A DNA stretch of 64,000 nucleotides from Williamsia herbipolensis (GTDB taxonomy: Bacteria > Actinomycetota > Actinomycetes > Mycobacteriales > Mycobacteriaceae). Numbering within the stretch: position 1 is the stretch's first letter; each line of letters begins with the position of its first letter. The position numbers and the translations under genes are program-made. Of the stretch, positions 19,570 to 28,788 are shown piece after piece. The stretch spans positions 1-64,000 of the forward strand of contig NZ_JXYP01000014.1 in assembly GCF_000964005.1 (NCBI RefSeq), given 5' to 3'. The notes beneath the pieces are model-generated. The model did no database searches and was not told the DNA's origin. It worked only from the letters and a program-made list of their open reading frames with translations.

Positions 19570-20594
19570 GGCCTCATTGTGCCTCGCGACAGCGCAGGCA
19601 TGACATGCGCGCCGTAGGCCTCGAGCGTCGCGGAGTTGGCGTCGTGTTGCAGGTAGACGGCGAACTGGTCGACGCCGAGTTCGTGCAGCTCGGAGAGGCG
19701 GGCCACATGGGTGTCCGGCGGACCGATGACGCAGAAACGGTCGACGATGTCGTCAGGCACGAAGGTGGTGTGGGTGTTCCCGGCGCGGCCGTGCTCGCTG
19801 TAGTCGTAACCGGTGCGGCCGGCGATGTAGGAGGTGAGCGCCTCCGGGACCTCTGAGGTCGCGCCGTACCGGGTGACGATGTCGGCGACGTGGTTGCCCA
19901 CCATCCCGCCGAACCAGCGGCACTGATCGCGCGCGTGGGCCATCGCGTCGGGGGAGTCGTCGTCGGTGACGTACGCCGGTGCCGCGACGCAGAACCGGAT
20001 CGCGGCGGGGTCTCGTCCGGCGCGTTCGGCGGCGGCCCGCACCTGCCCGATCATCCACACGGCGATGTCGGGGTCGCCGAGCTGCAGGATGTAGCCGTCG
20101 GCGACCTCCCCGGTGAGCGCGAGCGCCTTCGGACCGTAGGCCGCGACCCACACCTCGAGGGAGGAACCGTGACTCCACGGCAGTCGTAGCGTGGTGCCGT
20201 CGACGGCGACCTCGCCGGAGTTGCCCAGCGCACCGATCACGCGGATCGACTCCCGCAGGGTGGCCAGCGTGCTGGGCCGTCCGTCGAGGGTGCGGACCGC
20301 GGAGTCCCCGCGCCCGATGCCGCAGATGGTGCGGTTGCCGTACATCTCGTTGAGTGTGGCGAACGTGGAGGCGGTGACCGTGGGTTCACGCGTCGCGGGA
20401 TTGGTCACCATCGGTCCGACGACGACCCGATCGGTGGCGGCGAGGATCGCCGAATGGATGACGTACGGCTCCTGCCACAACAGGTGGGAGTCGAACGTCC
20501 AGACGTGGCTGAACCCCAGTTGTTCGGCCCGCACCGCGAGGTCGATCACCTGCGACGCGGGTGGATTGCACTGCAGCACGACACCGAGATCCAT
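19566..20594 (-). CDS. LLM-class flavin/F420-dependent oxidoreductase
   Basis: The 342-residue TIM-barrel protein matches the bacterial luciferase/F420-reductase superfamily: FSHVWTFDSHLLWQEPYV near residues 28-45, VVVGPMVTNPATREPTVTA near 58-76, and GNRTICGIGRGDSAVRTL at 86-103. It is most like the group (TIGR03842-type) that I recall being next to dihydropyrimidinase genes. Cofactor may be F420, which this lineage makes, or FMN. It may catalyse the redox step before or beside HydA. It is 15 nt after hydA and overlaps the aminotransferase. Confidence 0.83.
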   Translation of the reverse strand: MDLGVVLQCNPPASQVIDLAVRAEQLGFSHVWTFDSHLLWQEPYVIHSAILAATDRVVVGPMVTNPATREPTVTASTFATLNEMYGNRTICGIGRGDSAVRTLDGRPSTLATLRESIRVIGALGNSGEVAVDGTTLRLPWSHGSSLEVWVAAYGPKALALTGEVADGYILQLGDPDIAVWMIGQVRAAAERAGRDPAAIRFCVAAPAYVTDDDSPDAMAHARDQCRWFGGMVGNHVADIVTRYGATSEVPEALTSYIAGRTGYDYSEHGRAGNTHTTFVPDDIVDRFCVIGPPDTHVARLSELHELGVDQFAVYLQHDANSATLEAYGAHVMPALSRGTMRP

Positions 20595-20609
20595 GGGGCT
20601 CCTATCTCG

Positions 20610-22031
20610 TCACATGAGGTTCTGCGACAGGCCGCGTCTGACGAACGCGCCGTGGCCTGCGGTGCCGCGGTAGGCGCCGTCGTCGATCACGATGCGCCCC
20701 CGCGAGATCACGGTGTCGACGTGGCCGTCGATCTCGAAACCCTCGTAGGCGGAATAGTCCATGCTCATGTGGTGGGTCTTCTGCACGCCGATGCTGGTGT
20801 GGCCGTTCGGGTCGTAGATGACGATGTCGGCGTCGGCGCCAGGGGAGATGATGCCCTTGCGCGGGTACATGCCGAACATGCGCGCGGGTGTCGTCGCGCA
20901 GATGTCGACCCACCGTTCGAGCGAGATCCTGCCGTCCTGCACCCCCTGGAACATGAGGTCGATACGGTGCTCGACCGAGCCGATCCCGTTGGGGATCTTC
21001 GAGAAATCCCCGACGCCCATGTCCTTCTGGTCCTTCATGCAGAACGGGCAGTGGTCGGTGGCGACCGCGGTGACGTCGCCGGTGCGGATGTAGCGCCACA
21101 GCTCGTCCTGGTGTCCTTCGGCGCGGGGCCGCAGCGGCGTCGAGCACACCCACTTCGCGCCGTCGAAACCCGGTGCGCCCAGCTGTTCCTCGAGCGACAG
21201 GTACAGATACTGCGGGCACGTCTCGGCGAACACGTTCTGCCCGTTGCCCCGAGCCGTCGCGATCTGCTCGAGAGCCTGCTTCGCCGAGACGTGCACCACG
21301 TACAGCGGTGCGCCGGTGAGGTGGGCCAACATGATCGCGCGGTGGGTGGCCTCCTCCTCCATCTGCCAGGCCCGCGAGGTGCCGTGGAAGTAGGGGGAGG
21401 TGTCGCCGCGCGCGAGGGCCTGCTCCACCAGGACGTCGATGGCGATGCCGTTCTCGGCGTGCATCATCATCACCGCGCCGAGTTCGGCCGCGGACTGCAT
21501 CGCCCGCAGGATCTGACCGTCGGTGGAGTAGAAGACACCCGGATACGCCATGAAGAGCTTGAAACTCGTCACGCCCTCGGAGACGAGTTCACCCATGGCG
21601 CGCAGTGATTCGGCGTCGACACCACCCATGATCTGGTGGAAGCCGTAGTCGATCGCACAGTTGCCCGCCGCCTTCTCGTGCCAGGTCGCGAGGGTGTCCT
21701 GCAGGCGCATCCCCGGGTTCTGGATGGCGAAATCGATGACGGTGGTGGTGCCGCCCCACGCCGCGGCCCGGGTGCCGGTCTCGAAGGTGTCGCTGGCCTG
21801 TGTGCCACCGAACGGCATCTCCATGTGGGTGTGGGCGTCGACGCCACCGGGGATCACGTAACGGCCGGTCGCATCGATGGCGGTGTCGGCGGTGGCGGCG
21901 AGATCGGCACCGAGAGCGGTGGATCCCGGTGCCAGCAGCGCCACGATCGTCTCACCGTCGACGAGGACGTCGAGATCCTGGACGCCGGTGGACGACACCA
22001 CGGTCCCGCCGTGGATGAACGTGGTCGACAT
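20610..22031 (-). CDS. hydA: Dihydropyrimidinase/hydantoinase
   Basis: The start ATG 22031 follows a GAAGGGA site, giving 473 residues. It is a cyclic amidohydrolase: metal ligands DAHTHM near residue 66, the carbamylated lysine in SFKLFMAYPG near 156, His in MMHAEN and VVHVSAKQA, and ATDHCPFCMKDQK near 325. It opens 5,6-dihydrouracil/dihydrothymine or hydantoins to N-carbamoyl amino acids. The next enzyme in the pathway would be the upstream nitrilase-family hydrolase, which is broken here. Confidence 0.9.
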   Translation of the reverse strand: MSTTFIHGGTVVSSTGVQDLDVLVDGETIVALLAPGSTALGADLAATADTAIDATGRYVIPGGVDAHTHMEMPFGGTQASDTFETGTRAAAWGGTTTVIDFAIQNPGMRLQDTLATWHEKAAGNCAIDYGFHQIMGGVDAESLRAMGELVSEGVTSFKLFMAYPGVFYSTDGQILRAMQSAAELGAVMMMHAENGIAIDVLVEQALARGDTSPYFHGTSRAWQMEEEATHRAIMLAHLTGAPLYVVHVSAKQALEQIATARGNGQNVFAETCPQYLYLSLEEQLGAPGFDGAKWVCSTPLRPRAEGHQDELWRYIRTGDVTAVATDHCPFCMKDQKDMGVGDFSKIPNGIGSVEHRIDLMFQGVQDGRISLERWVDICATTPARMFGMYPRKGIISPGADADIVIYDPNGHTSIGVQKTHHMSMDYSAYEGFEIDGHVDTVISRGRIVIDDGAYRGTAGHGAFVRRGLSQNLM

Positions 22032-22059
22032 GGTGGTCGTCCCTTCGATCGTGGCGGTG

Positions 22060-22705
22060 TCAGGGGGCGGTGAGCGGACCGTAGGCGTCGGGGCGCCGGT
22101 CACGATAGAACGCCCACCGGTTGCGGACGGTCTCGATGAGGCTCAGGTCGAGGTCGCGGACGATCAGTTCGGGCTCGGTGTCGGACCCGACCTCACCGAC
22201 GAACTTCCCCTCGGGATCGACGAAATAGCTAGTGCCGTAGAAGTCGTTGTCGCCGTAATCGGACTCGACGCCGACCCGGTTGATCGCCGCCACGAAGTAC
22301 TCGTTGGCCACCGCCGACGCGGGCTGTTCGAGTTTCCACAGGTAACTCGAGAGGCCTCTGCTCGTCGCGGACGGGTTGTAGACGATCTGGGCACCGGCCA
22401 GTCCCAGGGCGCGCCACCCCTCTGGAAAGTGCCTGTCGTAACAGATGTAGACGCCCACCTTGCCGACGGCGGTGTCGAACACGGGCCAGCCGAGGTTGCC
22501 GGGGCGGAAGTAGAACTTCTCCCAGAACCCTGGAAGCTGCGGGATGTGGTGCTTGCGGTACTTCCCGAGCAACGTCCCGTCGGCGTCGATCACGACCGCC
22601 GTGTTGTAGAGGAAGCCGCCCTGTTCCCGTTCGTAGATGGGCACCACCATCACCATCGACAGCTCGCGCGCCAGATCGCAGAAAGGTGTCGGTGGTGGGC
22701 CCGAT
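22060..22705 (-). pseudogene. Nitrilase-family N-carbamoyl amidohydrolase, 5'-deleted
   Basis: About 215 C-terminal residues match a beta-ureidopropionase-type carbon-nitrogen hydrolase: KYRKHHIPQLPGFWEKFYF (catalytic Lys), VGVYICYDRHFPEG (catalytic Cys) and the end FYRDRRPDAYGPLTAP. Roughly 80 N-terminal residues, including the region that should carry the catalytic Glu, are absent. The homology starts at GPTTDTF in one frame (to 22682) and continues as CDLARELSMVM in the next, so one extra T in the TTT at 22682-22684 also breaks it. It is fused to a LysE start. It lies 28 nt upstream of hydA. Confidence 0.82.
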
Positions 22706-22789
22706 GATCGCGACGGCGGTGTCGGGCCCGGGCAGCAACGTGAGCAGCGCGGCGAGAGCGAGGAAAGCCCCGTACGACGTCCAGTCCAT
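22706..22789 (-). pseudogene. LysE/RhtB exporter, N-terminal fragment
   Basis: ATG 22789 opens MDWTSYGAFLALAALLTLLP followed by GPDTAVAI. This is the first helix and the PGPD motif of LysE/RhtB amino-acid exporters. After about 28 residues the sequence switches to the nitrilase gene. Both sides of the switch carry GGGCCC, so a deletion between short repeats is likely. Confidence 0.65.
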
Positions 22790-23980
22790 GGCGCCACGAT
22801 AAGTCGGACGCACCGTCGGGGCCAGCCGGGATCACGATGTCCCATCCGGCGGTGTGGACGGCGACGTGGCAGCGGCGGCACAGGAGGCATCCGTTGTCGA
22901 CGACGGTCTTCCCGCCGTCGGCGTAGTGGGTGATGTGGTGGACGTCGCACCACGCAGCAGGAGCCCCACACTTCACGCAGCACCAGTCGCGGGTGAGGAC
23001 AATTTTGCGTGCGCGACCGGTGAACGTGCGTTGTTCTGCCGCGACGCTGATGGGTGCGCCGTTGAGGTCGACGCCGACGCCGAGAAGTCTCGCGTCGCAT
23101 CGCAGGAGTTTGGCGGTGAGGTCGCTGATGGGTCCGAGCCAGGTCAAGCGGGCCGGTTCGGTGCTGTCGAGGGGGACGGTGACCACGATTTCCGTGGCCG
23201 GCGCTCCCGACAACGCATCTGGTGTGAGCCCACGGGTGGCCAGCTCCAGTAATTGTCCGAACCCGTCGGCCCGTCGACGGGCAGTTGGTCGCTCGTCAGG
23301 GTCTCCGCCGGTATGGGGCCGGGGTCTCGATGCCTTGTCGAGGGCGGTGATGAGGCGTTCGCCGGTGGCGACGTCGAGGTCGAATGTGCCGTGGAGCCGA
23401 CCGCCGTCTCCTTGGTGGTAGCCCAGTTCGTTGAGCGCGGAGTCTTCGGCGATCGGTATCGCTGGGGGTTCTGCGGGCGTGTGAGTGATCGCCGCGGCGC
23501 GGGCGGCGTCGGTGATCTCGGCCGGTGTCGCTCCCGACAGGGCCTGTGATACCAGCCGTTGTTCGAGGCCGATGATCAGATCGGACTCGACCGGTTCCCC
23601 GGTGCGTCGTGCGACATGGTCGATCCCGCGAGCGACAGCATCGAGGTGTTCGGCCGACAGGCCACCGTCGCGGGAGTGTCGAGCGAGCACCGGTAGGACC
23701 TCCGCGGCCCGTCCGAGGCGCATCAATCGTGACGCCACGGCCGGCGCGACACCGTTGGCGACCAACAGTTCTCGCAACGACATCCCGCAGTGTGTCGCGA
23801 CCCCGACACGCTCGGCCTGCGACGTCAACCGCGCCAACACCCCGTCGACCACCGCTCGAAGAGCGACGGCACCACGGATGGCGGCGACGATCTCGGCGTC
23901 GACGTCGGCGACAACTGTTCTCTGTGTGCCGAGTTCGTCGACCAGTCGGTCGGCGAACTCGATGAATGATCCCCGGTCAT
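22790..23980 (-). pseudogene. DUF222/HNH endonuclease, frameshifted start and truncated end
   Basis: The body encodes DUF222 plus the HNH nuclease motif (CCVKCGAPAAWCDVHHITHY, then CLLCRRCHVAVHTAGW). The family frame extends upstream of the GTG at 23852 (SFIEFADRLVDELGTQ) but has no start. ATG 23980, with AGAAGG just before it, would supply one if the C4 run at 23971-23974 (G4 on the coding strand) had one more base. The 3' end stops resembling the family near 22800 and reads through the LysE and nitrilase remnants to 22650. A LexA-like box precedes it. Confidence 0.75.
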
Positions 23981-23987
23981 CCTTCTA

Positions 23988-24003
23988 CCGTACGCACGTT
24001 CGA
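23988..24003 (-). promoter_or_regulatory. Degenerate LexA box-like operator
   Basis: On the minus strand TCGAAC GTGC GTACGG matches TCGAAC-N4-GTTCGA in 10 of 12 conserved bases. It lies 7 nt before the probable ATG of the DUF222-HNH gene, the same association as at 3960. The rest of the 186-nt gap up to 24167 shows no gene. Confidence 0.45.
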
Positions 24004-24166
24004 ACCCGTGTGTAAGAGGATAAGCGACGAATAATGCTGGAAGGCAATGGAATAACGGCTTGGGCGACGCCCCCGATCACCACGCTACTGGACGGTGCCG
24101 ACAATGATCGGAGTGAACATCACGTTGATCCACAGGCCGTGGAGACGAAGTGCCCAATCGTCGCGA

Positions 24167-25543
24167 TCACCTCCCCAGACGACGGATGTGGGTGACGGTG
24201 GTCGCGACGAGGGCGAGCACGGCCATGGCCATCACCCCGGCGTAGGTCTGCAGCGACGTGTCGCCCTGGCCCGAGGTGTAACCGTCACCGCCGCTGCGAT
24301 TCCCACCCATTCCGCCACGCGCTCTGCCGCCCGCTCCGCCAGACGGGCGGCCACCGCCCATGCCCGCGTCCGGGCGTGGGCCGCCTCCGCCGGGGCCGCC
24401 ACCGGGCCGCCCTCCGAACCCGCCACCGGCCTGGTCGCCGGTGAGGGAGTCGTAATAGCCTCCGAACGAGGCGATCTGGACGAGGATCGGGATGATCCAG
24501 TAGCGCATGGGCAGGTAGAACGCCACGATGACGGTGAGCACCTCGGCCATGTAGAAGTACCGCTCGTGCATGGCGGGGAGGAAGAACGGCACCACCACGG
24601 CACTGGTCGCGACCGCGAGGAGGATGGCGGTGTCGTCGAGCTCCGGCTTGTGGCGCAGCGCGTAGAGCAACGCCGCGGCGGTGAGTACGCAGACCACACC
24701 GACACCCGCGTAGGCAATCCAGGTGACGGTGCCGCCCAACGAGATCCACTGATACAGGTTCGGCGCACCCAGCGTCAGCTGCTTGTACGAACCGGTCTGG
24801 TTCACGTACACGCCCAGCACCTCACCGATCGGTGCGCCGACCAGCAGCGGAGGGATGTCGAGCAGCAGCATCACCGCGGGGATCGCGAGCAGCGACCGCC
24901 ACGGTATCCGGCGCCGCAGCACGAGGAACGCGACCACCGGGATCAGGAAGATCGCCTGCAACTTGAACGACAGTGCGAGACCGATGAACACGCACGCGAG
25001 CCACGGCCGACGACGCAGGAGGAAGTAGACCCCGCCGACGGCGAAGGCGGAGTAGATGCCGTCGGCCTGGCCCCAGTAGGAGCTGTTGGCGACCACGGTC
25101 GGCAGGAACAGGATCAGTCCGAACACCAGGGCCCGCGGCCAGAACGTGGGATACCGCAGCCCGACGATGCGATAGGCGAAGTAGGCGAGCACGAAGTCGA
25201 ACGCGATCGAGATGCCCTTGATGCCGACCAGCGCCGGAATGTGCAGGTAGGTGAGGATCGCGATCAGGTACAGGTACGGGTAGTTGTAATCGGCGAACGA
25301 CTCGGAGAACGCCGCGAAGCCGCCGTTGTCGGCGATATGGGTGTACCAGCGGTCGAGGAACGCGGTGAAGTCGAGACTGCGGTGGTCGAGGAAGGCCAGT
25401 CGCAGGCCCAGCGCCGCGACGGCGATGACCACGAGCACGGCCGCGCGGACGAGTCGGGAGCGGTCACCTCGAGGTGCGGGTGGCGTCGTCGGCGCGACGG
25501 CCGTGCGGGGTGGCGCGGCCGGGGTGGCGGCATGGCTGGTCAT
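24167..25543 (-). CDS. GT-C-type membrane glycosyltransferase-like protein with Gly-rich loop
   Basis: The start ATG 25543 gives 458 residues. Ten or more membrane segments and the loop motifs SLDFTAFLDRWY, YNYPYLYLIAIL and SSYWGQADGIYSAFAVGG match the polyprenyl-phosphate-sugar-using GT-C/PIG-M-like glycosyltransferases of actinobacteria; FLPAMHERYFYMAEVL follows near residue 315. Between the last two helices (about residues 365-430) is an insert almost entirely of Gly, Arg, Pro and Ser. Probable role is sugar transfer to envelope lipids or polymers. The substrate is unknown. Confidence 0.75.
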   Translation of the reverse strand: MTSHAATPAAPPRTAVAPTTPPAPRGDRSRLVRAAVLVVIAVAALGLRLAFLDHRSLDFTAFLDRWYTHIADNGGFAAFSESFADYNYPYLYLIAILTYLHIPALVGIKGISIAFDFVLAYFAYRIVGLRYPTFWPRALVFGLILFLPTVVANSSYWGQADGIYSAFAVGGVYFLLRRRPWLACVFIGLALSFKLQAIFLIPVVAFLVLRRRIPWRSLLAIPAVMLLLDIPPLLVGAPIGEVLGVYVNQTGSYKQLTLGAPNLYQWISLGGTVTWIAYAGVGVVCVLTAAALLYALRHKPELDDTAILLAVATSAVVVPFFLPAMHERYFYMAEVLTVIVAFYLPMRYWIIPILVQIASFGGYYDSLTGDQAGGGFGGRPGGGPGGGGPRPDAGMGGGRPSGGAGGRARGGMGGNRSGGDGYTSGQGDTSLQTYAGVMAMAVLALVATTVTHIRRLGR

Positions 25544-25629
25544 GGCACCCACGATGACGCGGGAGTCTGGGAGGTCGGTGTGGCGTGCCCGGCAGTTCCC
25601 TGACCGCCGACGACTCGTAGTCTGGCGTC

Positions 25630-26661
25630 GTGAGCAGAACAACCGTCGCTGTTGCATTGGGGAGTGGCGGTGCCAGGGGCTATGCCCACATCGGGGTGTT
25701 GCAGGTCCTCGCCGAGCACGACTACGAGATCGTGGCGATCGCCGGTTCGTCGATGGGTGCGCTGATCGCCGGGCTGCACGCGGCCGGGCGTCTCGACCAG
25801 TACACGTCGTGGGTGCAGGGCCTCAACCAGCTCGACGTGATGCGCCTGATGGATGTGTCGCTGTCGGCGCCGGGCGTCATCCACGCCGCGAAGATCCTCG
25901 ACAAGGTGCGCGAGATCCTCGGGGAGGTCCACATCGAGGACCTGCCGATCCCGTTCACCGCAGTCGCCACCGACCTCACGTCCGGGCGCCCGAAGTGGTT
26001 CCAGAAGGGGCCGGTCGACACCGCGATCCGCGCCTCGATCGCGATCCCGGGTGTCATCACCCCGTACGTCCACAACGGTCGTGTGCTGGTCGACGGCGGC
26101 ATCCTCGACCCCGTGCCGATCGCGCCGCTCGCCGCGGCCGGCGCCGACCTGATCATCGGCGTCGATCTCGGCGCGGACACCGGCGGCATCGACGCCGAGG
26201 TCGGCGACACCCACACGCCGACGGTGCCCGGTGCGATCGAGGCGATCCGCCAGGCCGCGTCGCCGATCCTCGACCGCGACTTCGTGCGCTCCATCGTCGA
26301 CCGGTTCGCCGGTGACCCCGGCGCCAACGACGCCGACACCGTCGACGCGGACACCATCGACGCCGAGGCCGACTCGTCGGCGCGTCGCCATCCCGAGACC
26401 GAGTCGCGTGTGATCACCAGCCCGTCCGACGACTCCGCCGTCCGCAAACTCAGCCGGTTCACCGTCATGGACCGATCGCTCGACATCATGCAGGAGGCGC
26501 TGGCGCGCTATCAGCTCGCGGCGTTCCCCCCGGACCTGCTGATCGAGGTGCCCCGCACCGCCATTCGCAGCCTCGACTTCCACCGCGCCGGCGAGATGAT
26601 CGACCTCGGCCGCACTCTCACCGAACGCGCACTCGACGATCTGCAGACCCGCCGCTGGTGA
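25630..26661 (+). CDS. Patatin-like phospholipase (RssA type)
   Basis: The 343-residue protein has the patatin catalytic elements: oxyanion hole GSGGARG at residues 11-17, nucleophile Ser in GSSMG at 40-44 and catalytic Asp in DGGILDPVP near 157. It would hydrolyse acyl esters of lipids. An Asp/Ala-rich linker near residues 230-250 precedes a C-terminal helical part. GTG start at 25630. The stop overlaps the GNAT start (GTGA), so the two genes are coupled. Confidence 0.87.
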   Translation: MSRTTVAVALGSGGARGYAHIGVLQVLAEHDYEIVAIAGSSMGALIAGLHAAGRLDQYTSWVQGLNQLDVMRLMDVSLSAPGVIHAAKILDKVREILGEVHIEDLPIPFTAVATDLTSGRPKWFQKGPVDTAIRASIAIPGVITPYVHNGRVLVDGGILDPVPIAPLAAAGADLIIGVDLGADTGGIDAEVGDTHTPTVPGAIEAIRQAASPILDRDFVRSIVDRFAGDPGANDADTVDADTIDAEADSSARRHPETESRVITSPSDDSAVRKLSRFTVMDRSLDIMQEALARYQLAAFPPDLLIEVPRTAIRSLDFHRAGEMIDLGRTLTERALDDLQTRRW

Positions 26662-27230
26662 CGCCGACGCGGGTCTCGTCGCAGTCGACGTTCACCTTCC
26701 GTCCGGTGACCCGGGCGGACTACCCGCGTGTCGGTCGATGGCTCGCCACACCGGATGTCGAGCGGTGGTGGAACCAGGCGTACGACCCCGCGTCGCTCGA
26801 GAAGCAGTTCGGACCGGTGATCGACGGTGAGACGCCCGCCGAGGATCTCGTCGTCGAGGCCGACGGCGAACCCATCGGACTCCTGCAGCGCTGCCGGATC
26901 ATCGATTTCGGCGACTACGTCGACGAACTCGCGCCGGTCATCGGACCGGTCGCCGCCACGACCTACACGATCGACTACCTGATCGGGGTCCCCGAACTGC
27001 TCGGTCGTGGCATCGGGCCCGGGGTGATCGTCGCCGGATGCGCCGACACCTTCGCCCGACACCCCGACGCCGAACGGATCGTCGTCCCGGTCGTCGCCGC
27101 CAACCGCCGCTCGTGGCGCGCACTCGAGAAGGCCGGCTTCCGCATCGTCGCGAGCGGGGCACTCACCCCCGACAACCCGATCGACGACCGCGCCCACCAC
27201 ATCCTGGCGCTCGAACGTCAGCGCAGGTGA
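26658..27230 (+). CDS. GNAT acetyltransferase, AAC(6')-like
   Basis: The 190-residue protein fits the GNAT fold of the AAC(6')/RimJ-like group: FRPVTRADYPRVGRWLATPD at the N-terminus, VERWWNQAYD, the acetyl-CoA loop GVPELLGRGIGPGV near 111-124, and NRRSWRALEKAGFRIV near 147. It would transfer acetyl from acetyl-CoA to an amine; resistance activity cannot be claimed. Its last 13 bp overlap the convergent ABC transporter gene. Confidence 0.82.
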   Translation: MTPTRVSSQSTFTFRPVTRADYPRVGRWLATPDVERWWNQAYDPASLEKQFGPVIDGETPAEDLVVEADGEPIGLLQRCRIIDFGDYVDELAPVIGPVAATTYTIDYLIGVPELLGRGIGPGVIVAGCADTFARHPDAERIVVPVVAANRRSWRALEKAGFRIVASGALTPDNPIDDRAHHILALERQRR

Positions 27231-27943
27231 CGGGCCAGGAACTCAGCGGTGCGCGGGCTGCTCGGCGCGGTGAAGATCTGCTCGGGCGGACCGGACTCCT
27301 CGATCGCGCCGTCGGCGAGGAACACGACCCGGTCGGACACCTCGCGGGCGAACGTCATCTCGTGGGTGGCCATCACGATCGTCATCCCGTCGGCGCGCAG
27401 GCCGCGGATCACGTCGAGCACCTCGCCGACGAGCATCGGATCGAGCGCGGAAGTGATCTCGTCGAGCAGCAGCACCCGCGGGCGCATCGCGATGGCGCGG
27501 GCGAGCGCGACGCGCTGCTGCTGCCCACCCGACAACGCATCGGGGTAGGCGTCGGCCTTCTCGGCCAGTCCGACACGGTCGAGCAGGGTGAGCGCCTCGC
27601 TGCGGGCCTCCGCGCGGGGCACACCGAGCGCCCGGACCGGCCCCAGGGTGATGTTGGCCAGCACCGACAGGTGCGGGAAGAGGTTGTAGGCCTGGAAGAC
27701 GATGCCGATCGATCGGCGCACCTCGTCGGCGTCGACACGGGGATCGGTGATCTCGCGGTCGTCGAGGAAGATGTCGCCGTCGTCGACCTCCTCGAGCAGG
27801 TTCAGACACCGCAGCAGCGTCGACTTGCCCGACCCCGACGCACCGATGAGGCACACGACCTCACCCTCGGCGACGTCGAGATCGACACCGCGCAGCACCT
27901 CGTGACCGCCGAACGACTTGCGGATCGCACTCGCCCGCAGCAT
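27218..27943 (-). CDS. Polar amino-acid ABC transporter, ATPase
   Basis: The 241-residue GlnQ-type ATPase has Walker A GASGSGKST near residue 36, the signature LSGGQQQRVALARA near 138, Walker B RVLLLDEITSALD and the switch His in VMATHEMTF. It powers uptake with the permease (27943) and lipoprotein (28785). The start ATG 27943 overlaps the permease stop by 1 nt (TGATG-type). The codons upstream in this frame belong to the permease. Confidence 0.9.
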   Translation of the reverse strand: MLRASAIRKSFGGHEVLRGVDLDVAEGEVVCLIGASGSGKSTLLRCLNLLEEVDDGDIFLDDREITDPRVDADEVRRSIGIVFQAYNLFPHLSVLANITLGPVRALGVPRAEARSEALTLLDRVGLAEKADAYPDALSGGQQQRVALARAIAMRPRVLLLDEITSALDPMLVGEVLDVIRGLRADGMTIVMATHEMTFAREVSDRVVFLADGAIEESGPPEQIFTAPSSPRTAEFLARHLR

Positions 27944-28788
27944 CAGATGCCGTTCTCGCGGCGCAGCGACCGCACCGTCAGATGGTCGGTCAGTCGGGCG
28001 AGCGGGATGGTCGCGACGATGAAGAAGCACGCCGCGACCACGTACGGGGTGAACACGAAGTCGCGGCCCGAGATCACCTGGGCGGCGCGCAACGACTCGA
28101 CGAGCCCGATCGTCGACAGCAGTGCGGTGTCCTTCTGCAGCGACACGAAGTCGTTGAGCAGGGGCGGGGCCACCCGCCGCAACGCCTGCGGCAACACCAC
28201 ATGGCGCAGGGTCTTCGCGTACGACAGACCGATCGCGCGACCACTGGCCCACTGCGACGGGTGGACCGAGAGGATCCCGGCGCGGATCACCTCGGCCACG
28301 TAGGCGCCGTAGCTCAGCGTCAGGGCGATCACGCCGAGCCAGAACAGGCTCGTCGGCAGACCGGTGAGTTCCAGCGCGGGCACGCCGAACCCGACGAGCA
28401 GCACGATGAGGAGGGTGGGCGTACCGCGGAAGACGTCGGTGTAGACGACGGCGATCACCTTCACCGGGGCGAGCGCGGGCGCCGGGATCACCCGGATCAC
28501 CGCGATCAGCAGACCGAGCACGAGCACCGCGACCTCGACGGTGAGGAACAGTCGGATGTTGAGCACAAACGCCGACGCGACGTCGCCGAGGGAACCGACG
28601 GCGTCGTCGTAGTCGAAGAACGTCGCCCGCACGCGATCCCAGCCCGGCGAGGCCAGCACCACCCCGACCAGGGCACCGAGCACGACGATCGTCGACACCG
28701 CCGCGACGGTCGCGCGGATCCGGTTGCGTCGCCGTCGGTATCGCTCGCGTTCGCGTTGTCTCGCGCTGCGGGCAGGGGCCTCGGTCAA
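27943..28788 (-). CDS. Polar amino-acid ABC transporter, permease
   Basis: The 281-residue permease has a very basic N-terminal tail (residues 9-25), a first membrane helix, and the HisM/GlnP-type core with an EAA loop near residues 190-215 (GRAIGLSYAKTLRHVVLPQA). TDVFRGTPTLLIVLLVGFG is typical of polar amino-acid permeases. One gene suggests a homodimer in the membrane. It overlaps the upstream binding-protein gene by 4 nt. Confidence 0.9.
   Translation of the reverse strand: MTEAPARSARQRERERYRRRRNRIRATVAAVSTIVVLGALVGVVLASPGWDRVRATFFDYDDAVGSLGDVASAFVLNIRLFLTVEVAVLVLGLLIAVIRVIPAPALAPVKVIAVVYTDVFRGTPTLLIVLLVGFGVPALELTGLPTSLFWLGVIALTLSYGAYVAEVIRAGILSVHPSQWASGRAIGLSYAKTLRHVVLPQALRRVAPPLLNDFVSLQKDTALLSTIGLVESLRAAQVISGRDFVFTPYVVAACFFIVATIPLARLTDHLTVRSLRRENGI

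Noticed and set aside
18211-19617. 468-codon plus-strand open frame
   Set aside because: Antisense to the class III aminotransferase with intact catalytic motifs.
24095-25603. 502-codon plus-strand frame with repetitive basic/acidic composition
   Set aside because: Antisense to the GT-C gene; the apparent low complexity mirrors that gene's Gly-rich insert.
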